A stretch of DNA of 64,000 nucleotides from Pseudomonas berkeleyensis (GCF_014109765.1 NZ_CP059139.1:5477001-5541000), one strand, 5' to 3'; shown: positions 15,749-24,361, counted from the first letter of the stretch. Notes: generated from the sequence alone by a model not told the origin. A program made the numbers and translations.

Positions 15749-17349
15749 GTGTCGAATACCCTGCGTCGCAGTTGCTGGTAGCGCGCGTAGCGTGCATCGC
15801 TGGGAGCGATCATGCGCACGCCATCGAGACAGCTGCGCGCCTCCTCGCGCCATTCGGACGACGGCTGCTCGGTACCCAGGCGCAACATTGACTGGGCCGC
15901 GTTGAGAGCGATGCTGATGTTCTTCGGTTGCAGGCCCAGCGCCCGGCGGAACAACGCCAGCGCCTCGCCAACCTGCCCCTGCTTGTAGGCCTGCACGCCC
16001 CGGCGGTTGAAGTCGATCGCCTCCTTGCTGGCAGCGAAGACACTCGGGTCGTCGGTCAGGCGGCTGATCGATTCGAGAATCTTGGCGTCGTCACCGTAGA
16101 CCTCCAGGCAATCCTTGAGCAACTGGGTGCCGGCTTCCTTCTGGCCCAGTTGCTGGAGCTGTCCGACCAGGGTCAGGGCCACCTCGGCCGGAAGGAACTC
16201 GCCGAGATTCTGCAGTTCCGCCGCCGCGTCTGCTGCAATCTGCGCGGCACGCGCCGGCTCGGCGGATTTCTGCAGGCTGCTCGCCTGCATCAGGCGACGG
16301 CGTACCTGGATGGCCTTGTCCGCCGCATACTGCTGGCCCAGCTCGCTGAGCACCTGGGTGATTTCCAGTTGCGCCCGCTTGCCCAGGGTTTCTTCGCCCG
16401 CGCTGGCCATCAGCGCCTGACTCAGCGCCAGGTAGTTTTCCGGGCTCTTCAGACGTGAATTCTTGCCCTGCTCCACCGCGCTGCGATAGGCCTTGGTGGC
16501 GCCCTCGAAGTCTTCGTTGTGCATCGCCAGCTTGCCCAGTTGCATCTGCCGGCGCATGGCCAGCGGCGAGATGCGCACGGCATCTTCGAGCACCTGCTGT
16601 GCACGCTTGGCCTCACCCTGCTGTTCCAGCACGGCGGACAAGCCGTCGTACAAGCCGGGTTGCATGGGGAACGCCTTGAGGCCTTGCTCGTAGATTTCGC
16701 GAGCCCGCAACAGATCGCCACGCTCGTGCAGCAGAGCACCCAGCGCCTGGAAGGCCCAGGGCATGGCACGATCGGCCAGCACCGCCTGCAGCAATTGTTC
16801 GAGCTCCTGGTGCCGGGCCAAGTCGCGCAACGCGCCCGCCTTGTACTTCAGACACAACGGCTGCAGGCGCTTGTCCTGTTTGGACAGCGCCTCGCAGGCA
16901 CTGAGCACCTCGGCCGGATTGCGCTTGTCGAGCGCCTGCAACACAGGCTTGAGCAGCGTCTTGCGCTCCACCAGCTTGTCCAGGCGCTGAGCCAGACTGG
17001 CCAGGTTGAAGGGTTTGGTCAGGTAGGCATCCGGCTCGTGCTCGAGCAGGCTCAGCACCATGGCCTGGCTGCTCTCGGCGGTGACCATGACGAAGATGCA
17101 CTGATTGCTGATCAGGCGCGCGGCATGCAGCTCCTCCAGCGTCTGCAGGCCGTTCTTGCCGGCCCCCAGGTTGTAATCGTGGAGAATGATGTCGTAGCGC
17201 TTGTGCCGGCACATGGCGATGGCCTGTTCGCCACGATCGGCCATGTCCACGTCTCTGACACCCATCTCGCGCAGCATTGCTTTGACCGAATTACGAAAGT
17301 CGGAAAAGTCGTCGACGATCAAAAACCGCTTGGCGCTGTAATCCGACAT
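15745..17349 (-). CDS. Receiver-domain protein with C-terminal TPR array
   Basis: 534 aa from the ATG at 17349, which has GGA eight bases upstream; an ATG four codons earlier lacks a ribosome-binding site. The receiver domain (about 7-130) has the acidic pair D13/D14, phosphoacceptor D58 in IILHDYNLG, T in VMVTAESS and K in YLTKPF. The rest is tetratricopeptide helices (about 150-530: WAFQALGALLHERGDLLRAREIYEQGLKAFP, ALALFRRALGLQPKNISIALNAAQS). There is no DNA-binding or enzymatic output, so the phosphorylated protein probably acts by binding partners. Overlaps the histidine kinase gene, so the two form a transcription unit. Annotations often call such genes 'response regulator'. Confidence 0.88.
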   Translation of the reverse strand: MSDYSAKRFLIVDDFSDFRNSVKAMLREMGVRDVDMADRGEQAIAMCRHKRYDIILHDYNLGAGKNGLQTLEELHAARLISNQCIFVMVTAESSQAMVLSLLEHEPDAYLTKPFNLASLAQRLDKLVERKTLLKPVLQALDKRNPAEVLSACEALSKQDKRLQPLCLKYKAGALRDLARHQELEQLLQAVLADRAMPWAFQALGALLHERGDLLRAREIYEQGLKAFPMQPGLYDGLSAVLEQQGEAKRAQQVLEDAVRISPLAMRRQMQLGKLAMHNEDFEGATKAYRSAVEQGKNSRLKSPENYLALSQALMASAGEETLGKRAQLEITQVLSELGQQYAADKAIQVRRRLMQASSLQKSAEPARAAQIAADAAAELQNLGEFLPAEVALTLVGQLQQLGQKEAGTQLLKDCLEVYGDDAKILESISRLTDDPSVFAASKEAIDFNRRGVQAYKQGQVGEALALFRRALGLQPKNISIALNAAQSMLRLGTEQPSSEWREEARSCLDGVRMIAPSDARYARYQQLRRRVFDT

Positions 17350-17418
17350 GAAGCCATCCATTAGTTAGCTAGCAGCGAATTATAAGGCAGCCAGCAAGTA
17401 CAGCGAGATAGCCACTTG

Positions 17419-18069
17419 CTATCTCGCCTGCTCCAGCTCCAGTAAGTTGAGCAAGAAGCGCGCGAAGTACACGAGATCCTGCTCCATGGCATGGCGAGCT
17501 GCCTTGGCATCGCCGGCCTCGATGGCAGCGAAGGCGTCCTCATGAAAGTCGTTGAGTCGCAGCGACAGGTCGGCGCCGGTGAACAGGCGGTTGAAGAACG
17601 GGCCGATCTGCAACCATAGCGACTCGATCGAACGTACCAGCACCGGGTTGCCACAGGCACCGTAGAGCCGCAGATGGAACTGGCTATTGGCGTCCAGGTA
17701 GGCCTGTACCTGGCGTTGCTCGATGGCCACGTCCATACGCCGCACGCAATCACGCAGCAGCTCCAGTTCATCGCTGCTCAGGCGTGGCGTGGCCAGTTCG
17801 ACCGCCAGCCCTTCCAGCGCCAGACGAACCTGGAAAATGTTTTCGTAACGCTCACGGGTCATCGAGGGAACGCGAACCGAGCGCTGCTGCTCGCCCTCCA
17901 GCGCGCCTTCGGCCACCAGGCGCTGTAACGCGGCCCGCACCGGCATCGGGCTGGTGCCCCACTGCGCGGCCAGGTCACGAATCTTCAAGGCCTGCCCCGG
18001 CTGGAAACGACCGGCCAGCAGACCCTCACGAATACGTTGATACAGCTGTTCCTGCAGATTGTCGCTCAT
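17419..18069 (-). CDS. GntR-family regulator (FadR/FCD subfamily)
   Basis: 216 aa. Winged helix at the N-terminus (LYQRIREGLLAGRFQPGQALKIRDLAAQWGTSPMPVRAALQRLVAEGALE), then the all-helical FCD ligand domain (about 80-210) with metal-binding-type histidines in SQFHLRLY and NDFHEDAF. FCD regulators usually sense small carboxylates or amino-acid-related metabolites and bind TNGTNNNACNA palindromes. Two such palindromes lie in the divergent region before the aminotransferase gene, so it most likely controls that aminotransferase/glutamine-synthetase-like operon and its own gene. Confidence 0.92.
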   Translation of the reverse strand: MSDNLQEQLYQRIREGLLAGRFQPGQALKIRDLAAQWGTSPMPVRAALQRLVAEGALEGEQQRSVRVPSMTRERYENIFQVRLALEGLAVELATPRLSSDELELLRDCVRRMDVAIEQRQVQAYLDANSQFHLRLYGACGNPVLVRSIESLWLQIGPFFNRLFTGADLSLRLNDFHEDAFAAIEAGDAKAARHAMEQDLVYFARFLLNLLELEQAR

Positions 18070-18187
18070 GGTTTAACGTCCCTGTGGCGGTGCAGGCAGT
18101 TGGGACAGGGTGAGCAGGCAGTCGCGCATGGCGTTCTCCAGTGGGTGTCGTGTGATGGTTATCGGTGATACTCATGCAAGCATATCG

Positions 18188-18209
18188 ATATTCTGTGATC
18201 ACAGAATAT
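18188..18209. promoter_or_regulatory. Probable GntR operator O1
   Basis: A perfect 22-bp palindrome centred on TGTGATCACA (half-site ATATTCTGTGA). It lies 118 bp ahead of the gntR start and fits the TNGTNNNACNA pattern of FCD-type GntR sites. Confidence 0.8.
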
Positions 18210-18253
18210 GGTCAATTCTAACTATTTTTGCGTATACCTGGATAACTTGTAAT

Positions 18254-18269
18254 TTCTGTGATCACAAAA
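18254..18269. promoter_or_regulatory. Probable GntR operator O2
   Basis: TTCTGTGATCACAAAA, the same TGTGATCACA core as O1 with one mismatch in the outer arms. The centres of O1 and O2 are 63 bp apart, close to six helical turns. O2 ends 34 bp before the aminotransferase start, where it would block initiation. Confidence 0.78.
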
Positions 18270-18303
18270 TACCATGTGTGGAAATTCGAACGAGGTGTTC
18301 AAG

Positions 18304-19695
18304 ATGACTGCCAGTGGTATCGCCCCAACCGCCGTGGAAACCTTCGCTGCCCGTGAGCGCGCCCGCTTCCTCGAACGCAACCCGAAGTCGGTGGCCCTGG
18401 CCGAGCGTGCCCGCCATTCCTTGTATGGCGGCGTGCCGATGCACTGGATGGCCGACTGGTCGACACCGGTGCCGCTGTTCGTCGAGCGTGCCAAGGGGGC
18501 GCGCTTCTTCGATGTCGACGGTCATGAATACGTCGACTTCTGCCTGGGTGACACCGGCACCATGTTCGGCCACTCGCCCGATCCGGTGGCGCGCGCCCTC
18601 GCCGAGCAGGCCAACAATGGCCTGACCACCATGCTCCCAGGTGAGGATGCTGTGGTCTGCGGCGAACTGCTGGCTCAGCGCTTCGGCCTGCCCTACTGGC
18701 AGGTGACCGCCACCGCCACCGACTCCAACCGCTATGTGCTGCGCTGGGCGCGCGCCATCACCCAGCGCAAGACCCTGCTGGTGTTCGACGGCTGCTACCA
18801 CGGCACTGTCGACGACGTCATGGTGCGCGAGCGCGACGGCCAGACCGTGCACCGCTCGGGCCTGGTCGGCCAGGCCTATGACCTGACCGAGCACAGCCGC
18901 GCCATTCCTTTCAACGATATCGAGGCGCTGGAAGCGGCGCTGGCGCAAGGCGACGTATGCGCCCTGCTCTGCGAGCCGGCGATGACCAACATCGGCATGG
19001 TATTGCCCGATCCGGGCTTCATGCAGAAGTGCCGCGAGCTCACGCGCAAGTACGGCAGCCTGCTGATCATCGACGAAACCCACACCATCTCCACCGATAT
19101 CGGCGGCTGTACACGGCTGTGGGGGCTCGACCCGGACTTCTTCGTGGTCGGCAAGCCAATCGCCGGCGGCGTGCCGTGCGGCATCTTCGGTTGCAGCGCA
19201 GCGATGGCCGACGCCATGACCCAGGCCCGCCAACGCGCCAGCGAAGGCAGCCATGGTCACGGCCACAGCGGCATGGGTACCACCCTGTCGGCCAATGCCC
19301 TGGCCATGCACTGCATGCGCGCCAACCTGGAACAGGTGATGACCCAGGCCGCCTACGACCACATGCTGCCGCTGGCCGCACGCCTGGCCGAGGGCTTCCG
19401 CCACCTGATCGACAAGCACGGCCTGAAGTGGTCGGTGACCGAGCTGGGCGCGCGTTGCGAATTCCAGTTCTGCGCCACGCCGCCGCGCACCGGCGCCGAG
19501 GCCGAGGCCGCCTTCCATGACGAGCTGCAGATGGCCCTGCACCTGTACCTGATCAACCGCGGCATCCTGATCACCCCGTTCCACAACATGACCCTGTGCT
19601 GCCCCAGCACCACGGCCGCGGATGTGGACAAGCTGATCGCCATGCTCGATACGGCCCTCACCGAGCTGCTGGCCATCCCTGGCGCCCGTGAGTAG
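18304..19695 (+). CDS. Class III PLP-dependent aminotransferase (GSA-aminotransferase-like)
   Basis: 463 aa from the ATG at 18304, chosen over ATG 18274 because GAGG lies eight bases ahead of it and the earlier start is almost on top of operator O2. Fold-type I features: substrate loop DGHEYVDFCLGDTGTMFGHS, GCYHGTVDDVMV, the PLP-ring aspartate in LLIIDETHT, and the Schiff-base lysine in FFVVGKPIAGG. It resembles glutamate-1-semialdehyde and omega-amino-acid aminotransferases. Next to a gamma-glutamylamide-synthetase-like enzyme it probably transaminates an amine or amino-acid intermediate. P. aeruginosa has a similar aminotransferase/GS-like/GntR group (PA5522-PA5525, from memory). The exact substrate is unknown. 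Confidence 0.9.
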   Translation: MTASGIAPTAVETFAARERARFLERNPKSVALAERARHSLYGGVPMHWMADWSTPVPLFVERAKGARFFDVDGHEYVDFCLGDTGTMFGHSPDPVARALAEQANNGLTTMLPGEDAVVCGELLAQRFGLPYWQVTATATDSNRYVLRWARAITQRKTLLVFDGCYHGTVDDVMVRERDGQTVHRSGLVGQAYDLTEHSRAIPFNDIEALEAALAQGDVCALLCEPAMTNIGMVLPDPGFMQKCRELTRKYGSLLIIDETHTISTDIGGCTRLWGLDPDFFVVGKPIAGGVPCGIFGCSAAMADAMTQARQRASEGSHGHGHSGMGTTLSANALAMHCMRANLEQVMTQAAYDHMLPLAARLAEGFRHLIDKHGLKWSVTELGARCEFQFCATPPRTGAEAEAAFHDELQMALHLYLINRGILITPFHNMTLCCPSTTAADVDKLIAMLDTALTELLAIPGARE

Positions 19696-19707
19696 TCCGC
19701 AACAACT

Positions 19708-19774
19708 GTAGGGTGCCGCGGAGCCGACCAGGCCGCGCGCACCGTTACCTTTCTGGTGCGCACGGCGCACCCTA
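19708..19774. repeat. Palindromic repeat, GTAGGGTGCGC type, inside a probable operon
   Basis: Outer arms GTAGGGTGC and GCGCACCCTA with internal GGTGCGCAC. It fills most of the 93-bp gap between the aminotransferase and the glutamine-synthetase-like gene. It may attenuate or stabilise the upstream message. Confidence 0.75.
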
Positions 19775-19788
19775 AGTGAGAGATCACC

Positions 19789-21156
19789 ATGCAATTCGCC
19801 AACCCCCAGGAAGCCCGCGATTTCCTCGAACGCCACCCCGAGGTGCGCAGCATCGAGCTGATGCTGATCGACGCCAACGGCATTCCACGCGGCAAGCTGC
19901 TGCACCGCGACGAACTGCTGGCGATCTACGAGAACGGCCGACCGCTGCCCAGCTCCATCCTGTCGCTGACCATCCAGGGCGAGGACGTCGAGGAAAGTGG
20001 CCTGGTCTGGGAAGTGGCCGATGCCGACTGCTGGACCTACCCCCTCCCCGGTAGCCTGACCCTGCAACCCTGGCGCGCGGTGCCCACCGGCCAGTTGCAG
20101 GTGAGCATGCACCCGACCCAGGGTCTGCCGGCCACGCCGGGTGACCCCCGCCACGTGCTGGTGCGTGCCATCGAGGCGCTGAAGGCCGACGGCTATCACC
20201 CGGTGATGGCGGTGGAGCTGGAGTTCTACCTGCTGGACAAGCAACGCGACGCCAATGGCCGCCCACAGCCCGCCGTGCAGATGAACGGCGTGCGCCCGCA
20301 GGCGCCGCAGGTCTATGGCGTGTACGAGCTGGAGCAGGTGCAACCGTTCCTCGACGATCTCTACGCTGCTTGCGAGGCGCAGGGCCTGCCGGTACGCACG
20401 GCGATTTCCGAATACGCACCCGGCCAGCTCGAACTGACCCTGGAGCACCGCTTCAATGCCCTGCAGGCAGTGGACGAAGGCGTGCGCTACAAGCGCCTGG
20501 TCAAGGGCGTGGCCAACAAGCACGGGCTACAGGCCTGCTTCATGGCCAAGCCGTTCGGCGATCAAGCCGGCAGCGGCCTGCACATGCACGTGTCGCTGGC
20601 CGACGCCGAGGGCAACAACCTGATGGCCTCGGAAGACCCGTATGGCACGCCACTGCTGCGCCACGCCATCGGCGGCATGATGGCCACGCTGGGCGATGCC
20701 ATGGCGATCTTCTGCCCCAACGCCAACTCCTTCCGCCGCTTCCAGGCCAACAGCTACGCGCCGCTGGCCAAGAGCTGGGGGGTGAACAACCGCACCGTGT
20801 CGTTCCGCGTACCGGGCGGGCCGGCCAACAGCCGTCACGTCGAGCACCGTATCTGCGGCGCCGATGCCAATCCCTATCTGGCCGCAGCGGCGATCCTCGC
20901 CGGTATCCACAAAGGTATCCGCGAGCAGATCGATCCAGGCGAGGCCATCGTCGGCAATGGCTACGAGCAGGCCCGCGAAACCTTGCCTACCGACTGGCTC
21001 ACTGCCCTGCGCAATCTGGAAGGTTCGAGCTGGGCGCGCGAGGCATTGGGTGAGGAGTTCCTCAAGGTGTTCCTGGCGATCAAATGGGCCGAGTACCGTC
21101 AGTTCATGGGCGAGGTGGGCGAACAGGACTGGCGCTGGTATCTCAGTCACGCCTGA
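19789..21156 (+). CDS. Glutamine-synthetase-like gamma-glutamylamine ligase (PuuA/PauA family)
   Basis: 455 aa; GAGAG ahead of the ATG. It shows the GS beta-grasp start (VRSIELMLIDANGIPRGKLLHRDELLAI) and catalytic-domain motifs: the metal-binding glutamate in VMAVELEFYLL, FMAKPFGDQAGSGLHMHVSL, NANSFRRF, NNRTVSFRVPGG and the RICGADANPYLAAAAILAG segment. The length and the SGLHMHVSL version of the ammonia-site motif place it with the gamma-glutamylpolyamine/amine synthetases rather than GlnA. These attach glutamate to an amine with ATP, opening a gamma-glutamylation catabolic route. The aminotransferase upstream and the GntR operators imply induction by an amine or amino-acid substrate. Whether it uses putrescine, spermidine, ethanolamine or another amine cannot be told. 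Confidence 0.9.
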   Translation: MQFANPQEARDFLERHPEVRSIELMLIDANGIPRGKLLHRDELLAIYENGRPLPSSILSLTIQGEDVEESGLVWEVADADCWTYPLPGSLTLQPWRAVPTGQLQVSMHPTQGLPATPGDPRHVLVRAIEALKADGYHPVMAVELEFYLLDKQRDANGRPQPAVQMNGVRPQAPQVYGVYELEQVQPFLDDLYAACEAQGLPVRTAISEYAPGQLELTLEHRFNALQAVDEGVRYKRLVKGVANKHGLQACFMAKPFGDQAGSGLHMHVSLADAEGNNLMASEDPYGTPLLRHAIGGMMATLGDAMAIFCPNANSFRRFQANSYAPLAKSWGVNNRTVSFRVPGGPANSRHVEHRICGADANPYLAAAAILAGIHKGIREQIDPGEAIVGNGYEQARETLPTDWLTALRNLEGSSWAREALGEEFLKVFLAIKWAEYRQFMGEVGEQDWRWYLSHA

Positions 21157-21204
21157 TCGCCCTCTGGGCTAATCTGTAGCCAGCGAGGAGGCGGAGAACG
21201 ACGC

Positions 21205-21933
21205 ATGAAACGCTGGCTACTGCTGGCCCTGCTGATGGCAGCCGCTCTGGCGCAAGGCGAAACCTTGCGCGTCGGCATCGAGCAGCACGATTACTATCCC
21301 TATTACCGCATCACCCCCGACAGCCCGCCCGAAGGCTATTGCCTGGACTTGCTGGAAGCCTTCGCCAAGCACGAGGGGCTGACGCTGGAGCTGCTGCCGC
21401 AGCCGCTCAACCGGCTGTATCGCAACATGCTCGACGAGCAGAGCCTCGACCTGCTGTTCCCCGACAATCCCACCTGGGCGCGCCAGGCCAAGATCGATCA
21501 CCCGCTGTACTACAGCGAGGCGGCGATTCAGATCGTCGACGGCACCCTGGTGCTGGCCAGCCGTCGCGGCCAGGGCCTGAACAACATTCACCACCTGGGC
21601 ACGGTGCGAGGTTTCACCGCCCAGGCCTGGCAACCCCTGCTCGACAAGGGCGACGTAAGCCTGGTGGAAACCCAGGATATCCACAGCCTGATCCGCATGG
21701 TCGCGCGCGGGCGTATCGATGCGCTCTACGCCAATCCGCAGGTGGTGCGCTACCAGCTCGGCCAACTGGGCATGGCCGGCGACTACCTGCAGCTGGATCA
21801 GCAACTGCCGCTGATCTACACCAGCTTCCACCTCAGCAGCGCCCGACGCCCTGATCTGATCGAACGCTTCGATGCCTTCCTGCTGGAGGAGCAGGACAGC
21901 GTGCAGCAGCTCAAGTCCCACTACGGGCTGTGA
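21205..21933 (+). CDS. Periplasmic family 3 solute-binding protein (orphan)
   Basis: 242 aa with a signal peptide (MKRWLLLALLMAAALAQG). The mature part begins ETLRVGIEQHDYYPYY and continues with GYCLDLLEAFAKHEGLTLELLPQPLNRLYRNMLD, typical of the amino-acid-binding (SBP_bac_3) fold. No ABC permease or ATPase is near, as is usual for the many small orphan members in Pseudomonas. It starts 48 bp after the GS-like gene on the same strand and could be co-transcribed. It resembles the truncated gene at the right end of the window (RVGV.LQPYQPY, RGYARDLLDAFAEEYG, PVRRLLSDFL). Its stop lies three bases from the stop of the convergent gene. Confidence 0.88.
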   Translation: MKRWLLLALLMAAALAQGETLRVGIEQHDYYPYYRITPDSPPEGYCLDLLEAFAKHEGLTLELLPQPLNRLYRNMLDEQSLDLLFPDNPTWARQAKIDHPLYYSEAAIQIVDGTLVLASRRGQGLNNIHHLGTVRGFTAQAWQPLLDKGDVSLVETQDIHSLIRMVARGRIDALYANPQVVRYQLGQLGMAGDYLQLDQQLPLIYTSFHLSSARRPDLIERFDAFLLEEQDSVQQLKSHYGL

Positions 21934-21936
21934 CGC

Positions 21937-22641
21937 TCAGGGGCGTACCTTGATGTAGTTTCCCCCCACGCTGATGCCCATGCCGCCATAGTCCTGGCAG
22001 CCGTCGGCGAACACCTCCAGCACCTGCATATGGATGCCCTCGCGCAGCAGTTGCACCGCACAATCGCTGCCGCCGGCGTCCTCCAGGCGCATCTGCACGG
22101 TATCACCCACCAACTTACCCTCCAGCCCACCGATCGCGGCCGGGCCATATTCCTCGACCCGGGCACCGGCGCGCAGAGGGGCGAAATTGGCGAGATAACC
22201 GCCACTGCCATCTTCGCTGATCTGCAATTCGCTCCACACGGCCTGACCGCCGTAGCGCAGGTAGCGACCCACCGGGCTGGCGCTCAACGCCGAATAATCC
22301 AGCGCCTGCGAGACCTTGGCCAGGTTGTGGCGAGTCGCCGAGCCGGACAGGTTGCTGTCCAGCGCCAGTTGCAGCCAGGCCCGCGCCATTCCGGCATCGC
22401 CCGCGCGCAGGTTGGCCAGCATCAGGTTGTTCACGGCCAGTTCGAGCCCGACGGCATCGTCGCGCTCGACACGGCGCAACTGCCGCTCGAAGGCCTCGAT
22501 GGCCTGGTCGAAACGGCCCGCCTGATAAGCCGCCGTACCGACCTGGTTACATTGCGCCGCGCTGGCGCATTGCTCCTCGGCCAGCACCGGCAGGGCAAGC
22601 AGGCTCAATAGCAAAAGCGGAATGTGGCGCATAGGCATCAT
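21937..22641 (-). CDS. Exported TPR-containing protein of unknown function
   Basis: 234 aa. The ATG at 22641 has AGGA seven bases upstream; ATGs at 22638 and 22632 are alternatives. The signal peptide (HIPLLLLSLLALPVLA) ends before EEQCASAAQCNQVG. One or two tetratricopeptide units follow (GTAAYQAGRFDQAIEAFERQL, NNLMLANLRAGDAGMARAWLQLAL), then a beta-rich C-terminal half (RYLRYGGQAVWSELQISEDGSGGYLANFAPLRAG ... CAVQLLREGIHMQVLEVFADGCQDYGGMGISVGGNY) that I cannot assign to a family. Periplasmic location is likely. Convergent with the binding-protein gene. Confidence 0.75.
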   Translation of the reverse strand: MMPMRHIPLLLLSLLALPVLAEEQCASAAQCNQVGTAAYQAGRFDQAIEAFERQLRRVERDDAVGLELAVNNLMLANLRAGDAGMARAWLQLALDSNLSGSATRHNLAKVSQALDYSALSASPVGRYLRYGGQAVWSELQISEDGSGGYLANFAPLRAGARVEEYGPAAIGGLEGKLVGDTVQMRLEDAGGSDCAVQLLREGIHMQVLEVFADGCQDYGGMGISVGGNYIKVRP

Positions 22642-22722
22642 CTGGCATCCTAGGAAAGCAAAAGCCCATCTTAGCCGGGCTGCAGCCAGCGCTGCAGCGC
22701 ACAGCCCCCATTCGGAGTCACC

Positions 22723-23211
22723 ATGGAAGCCGGAACTGCGCAACTGACGATGACCGTACTGATGACACCGGATATGGCCAATTTCTCCGGCAATGTCCAC
22801 GGCGGCACCCTGCTCAAGTACCTCGACGAAGTCGCCTACGCCTGCGCCAGCCGCTATGCCGGTTGCTACGTGGTGACCCTGTCGGTGGATCAGGTGATGT
22901 TCCGCGAGCCGGTACACGTCGGCGAGCTGGTCACCTTCCTCGCCTCGGTCAACCACACTGGGCGCACCTCGATGGAGATCGGCATCAAGGTGATCACCGA
23001 GAACATCCGCGAGCGCTCGGTGCGCCACACCAACAGCTGCTTCTTCACCATGGTCGCGGTCGATGCCAATGGCCGTCCGGCGCCGATTCCGGAATTGCAG
23101 CCGGATACTCCCGACGGCCTGCGCCGCCAGCGCCAGGCCAAACAGCGCCGGCAGATCCGCGAAGAGCTGCAGCAGCGCTACCAGGCGCTGAGCGAAGAGA
23201 AGAACGCCTGA
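22723..23211 (+). CDS. Acyl-CoA thioesterase (hotdog fold, YciA/BACH-like)
   Basis: 162 aa, single hotdog domain with the family signature FSGNVHGGTLLKYLDEVAYACASRYAG (catalytic-type Asn/His-Gly-Gly followed by an acidic residue), VTLSVDQVMFREPVHVGELVTFLASVNHTGRTSMEIGIKV and the closing NSCFFTMVAVD. A lysine/arginine-rich C-terminal helix follows. It hydrolyses acyl-CoA to free acid and CoA; chain-length preference is not predictable from sequence. It is a single gene between two minus-strand genes and probably has its own promoter in the 81-bp gap. Confidence 0.92.
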   Translation: MEAGTAQLTMTVLMTPDMANFSGNVHGGTLLKYLDEVAYACASRYAGCYVVTLSVDQVMFREPVHVGELVTFLASVNHTGRTSMEIGIKVITENIRERSVRHTNSCFFTMVAVDANGRPAPIPELQPDTPDGLRRQRQAKQRRQIREELQQRYQALSEEKNA

Positions 23212-23216
23212 CGGCG

Positions 23217-24185
23217 TCAGGCCAGCGGCAACGCCACGGTGACCGATTGCTGGCCGCCGCTCTGTGTCCAGGGCGGTGTGTGGAACAGCTCGAACCCGCC
23301 GTTGTTGACCGCCTTCAGCTTCTCGCCTGACGCGGGCAACCAGGCGATCGCGACGCTGCTCAGGGTATTGACGATGCCTGGCAGGTAGGCACCATCGAAA
23401 CGCAGCGTCGCGTAACGACCCGCCGGCAGACTGTGCCGGGTCAGCGCCGTGGCCGTGGCGTCGAAGCCCGGGTCGATCACCGCGCAGTCGTACCGTATCT
23501 GCTCAGCCGGCGTCACCAGGGAACCATCCAGGGAGACGCCCAGCGCCTGCGCCTTCTCGAGAGGGAAACCGATCCGGCGCAGGTAATCTCCGAAGATATG
23601 CCAGTGTTCCTCACGATCACCATAGGAGCCGTGAAAGCGCATGGCGAGCAGGGGCAGCGGCTTGAAGAGCTGCACCCGAACCTGCGCAGCCTGCTCGCAC
23701 TGCAGTGAGGTCGGCAGGGGGCGGTTGCGCTGCGCGAACTGACGGTACTGGCTGGGCACCCTGCCGAAACGACGCTGGAAGGCCCGGATGAACGCTTCGT
23801 GGCTGGCGTACCCGGCATCCAGGGCGACCTGCATTACCGACTCCGCGCCCATCAGCAGCCCCATCGCGGCACGATCCAGCCGGGTGCGACGCAGGTAGGC
23901 ACTGGGCGACTCGCCCATCACCTCCTGGAAATAGCGCTGGAAATGAAACGGGCTAAGGCCGACATGCTCGGCCACGGCATCCAGGCCAAGAGGCGCTGCC
24001 GGAACACCGTCGAGCAGGCGTACCGCACGGGCAATGCGGGGATCATCCAAATACCGCGGCGGCGGCCGGCGCGGGGCCGGCGTCAGCGGAGCGGCAGGAG
24101 GTGGCTGGACAATCTGTGCCAGTTCCCAATCGATGGCCGACCGAACAGAGGGTGTCAAATCGCCATCAGGAAAATCCCCGTCCAT
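23217..24185 (-). CDS. AraC-family regulator with C-terminal GyrI-like effector domain
   Basis: 322 aa; AGGAAG lies just ahead of the ATG at 24185. After a variable ~45-residue lead, the AraC double helix-turn-helix is at about 50-150 (IARAVRLLDGV, LDAVAEHVGLSPFHFQRYFQEVMGESPSAYLRRTRLDRAA, VALDAGYASHEAFIRAFQRRFGRVPSQYR). A GyrI/SbmC-like small-molecule domain follows (about 165-322: VQLFKPLPLLAMRFHGSYGDREEHWHIFGDYL, HSLPAGRYATLRFDG). This is the Rob/MarA-related architecture, which responds to amphipathic or drug-like ligands. It is divergent from the two-partner secretion exoprotein gene with a 176-bp gap; control of that operon is possible but unproven. Confidence 0.9.
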   Translation of the reverse strand: MDGDFPDGDLTPSVRSAIDWELAQIVQPPPAAPLTPAPRRPPPRYLDDPRIARAVRLLDGVPAAPLGLDAVAEHVGLSPFHFQRYFQEVMGESPSAYLRRTRLDRAAMGLLMGAESVMQVALDAGYASHEAFIRAFQRRFGRVPSQYRQFAQRNRPLPTSLQCEQAAQVRVQLFKPLPLLAMRFHGSYGDREEHWHIFGDYLRRIGFPLEKAQALGVSLDGSLVTPAEQIRYDCAVIDPGFDATATALTRHSLPAGRYATLRFDGAYLPGIVNTLSSVAIAWLPASGEKLKAVNNGGFELFHTPPWTQSGGQQSVTVALPLA

Positions 24186-24361
24186 TTTTTCTTCCTATAA
24201 GCTAGGCGCGGCGCAAGTTCTATCAAGCGCCCATTTTGCCATCAGTTTAGATTCTGCGAGTTTCCCCGCTCCTGATGGCTACATCACGCGCTTACCTTAC
24301 CCAGTCGCGGCAAGCGGGAACGCTTCTTTAAATAACAATCGCCAATAACAGGAAGGCTGTC

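Noticed and set aside
18262-20523. 753-codon minus-strand frame antisense to the aminotransferase and ligase genes
   Set aside because: Shadow of two well-recognised enzymes and would run across the operators and a repeat.
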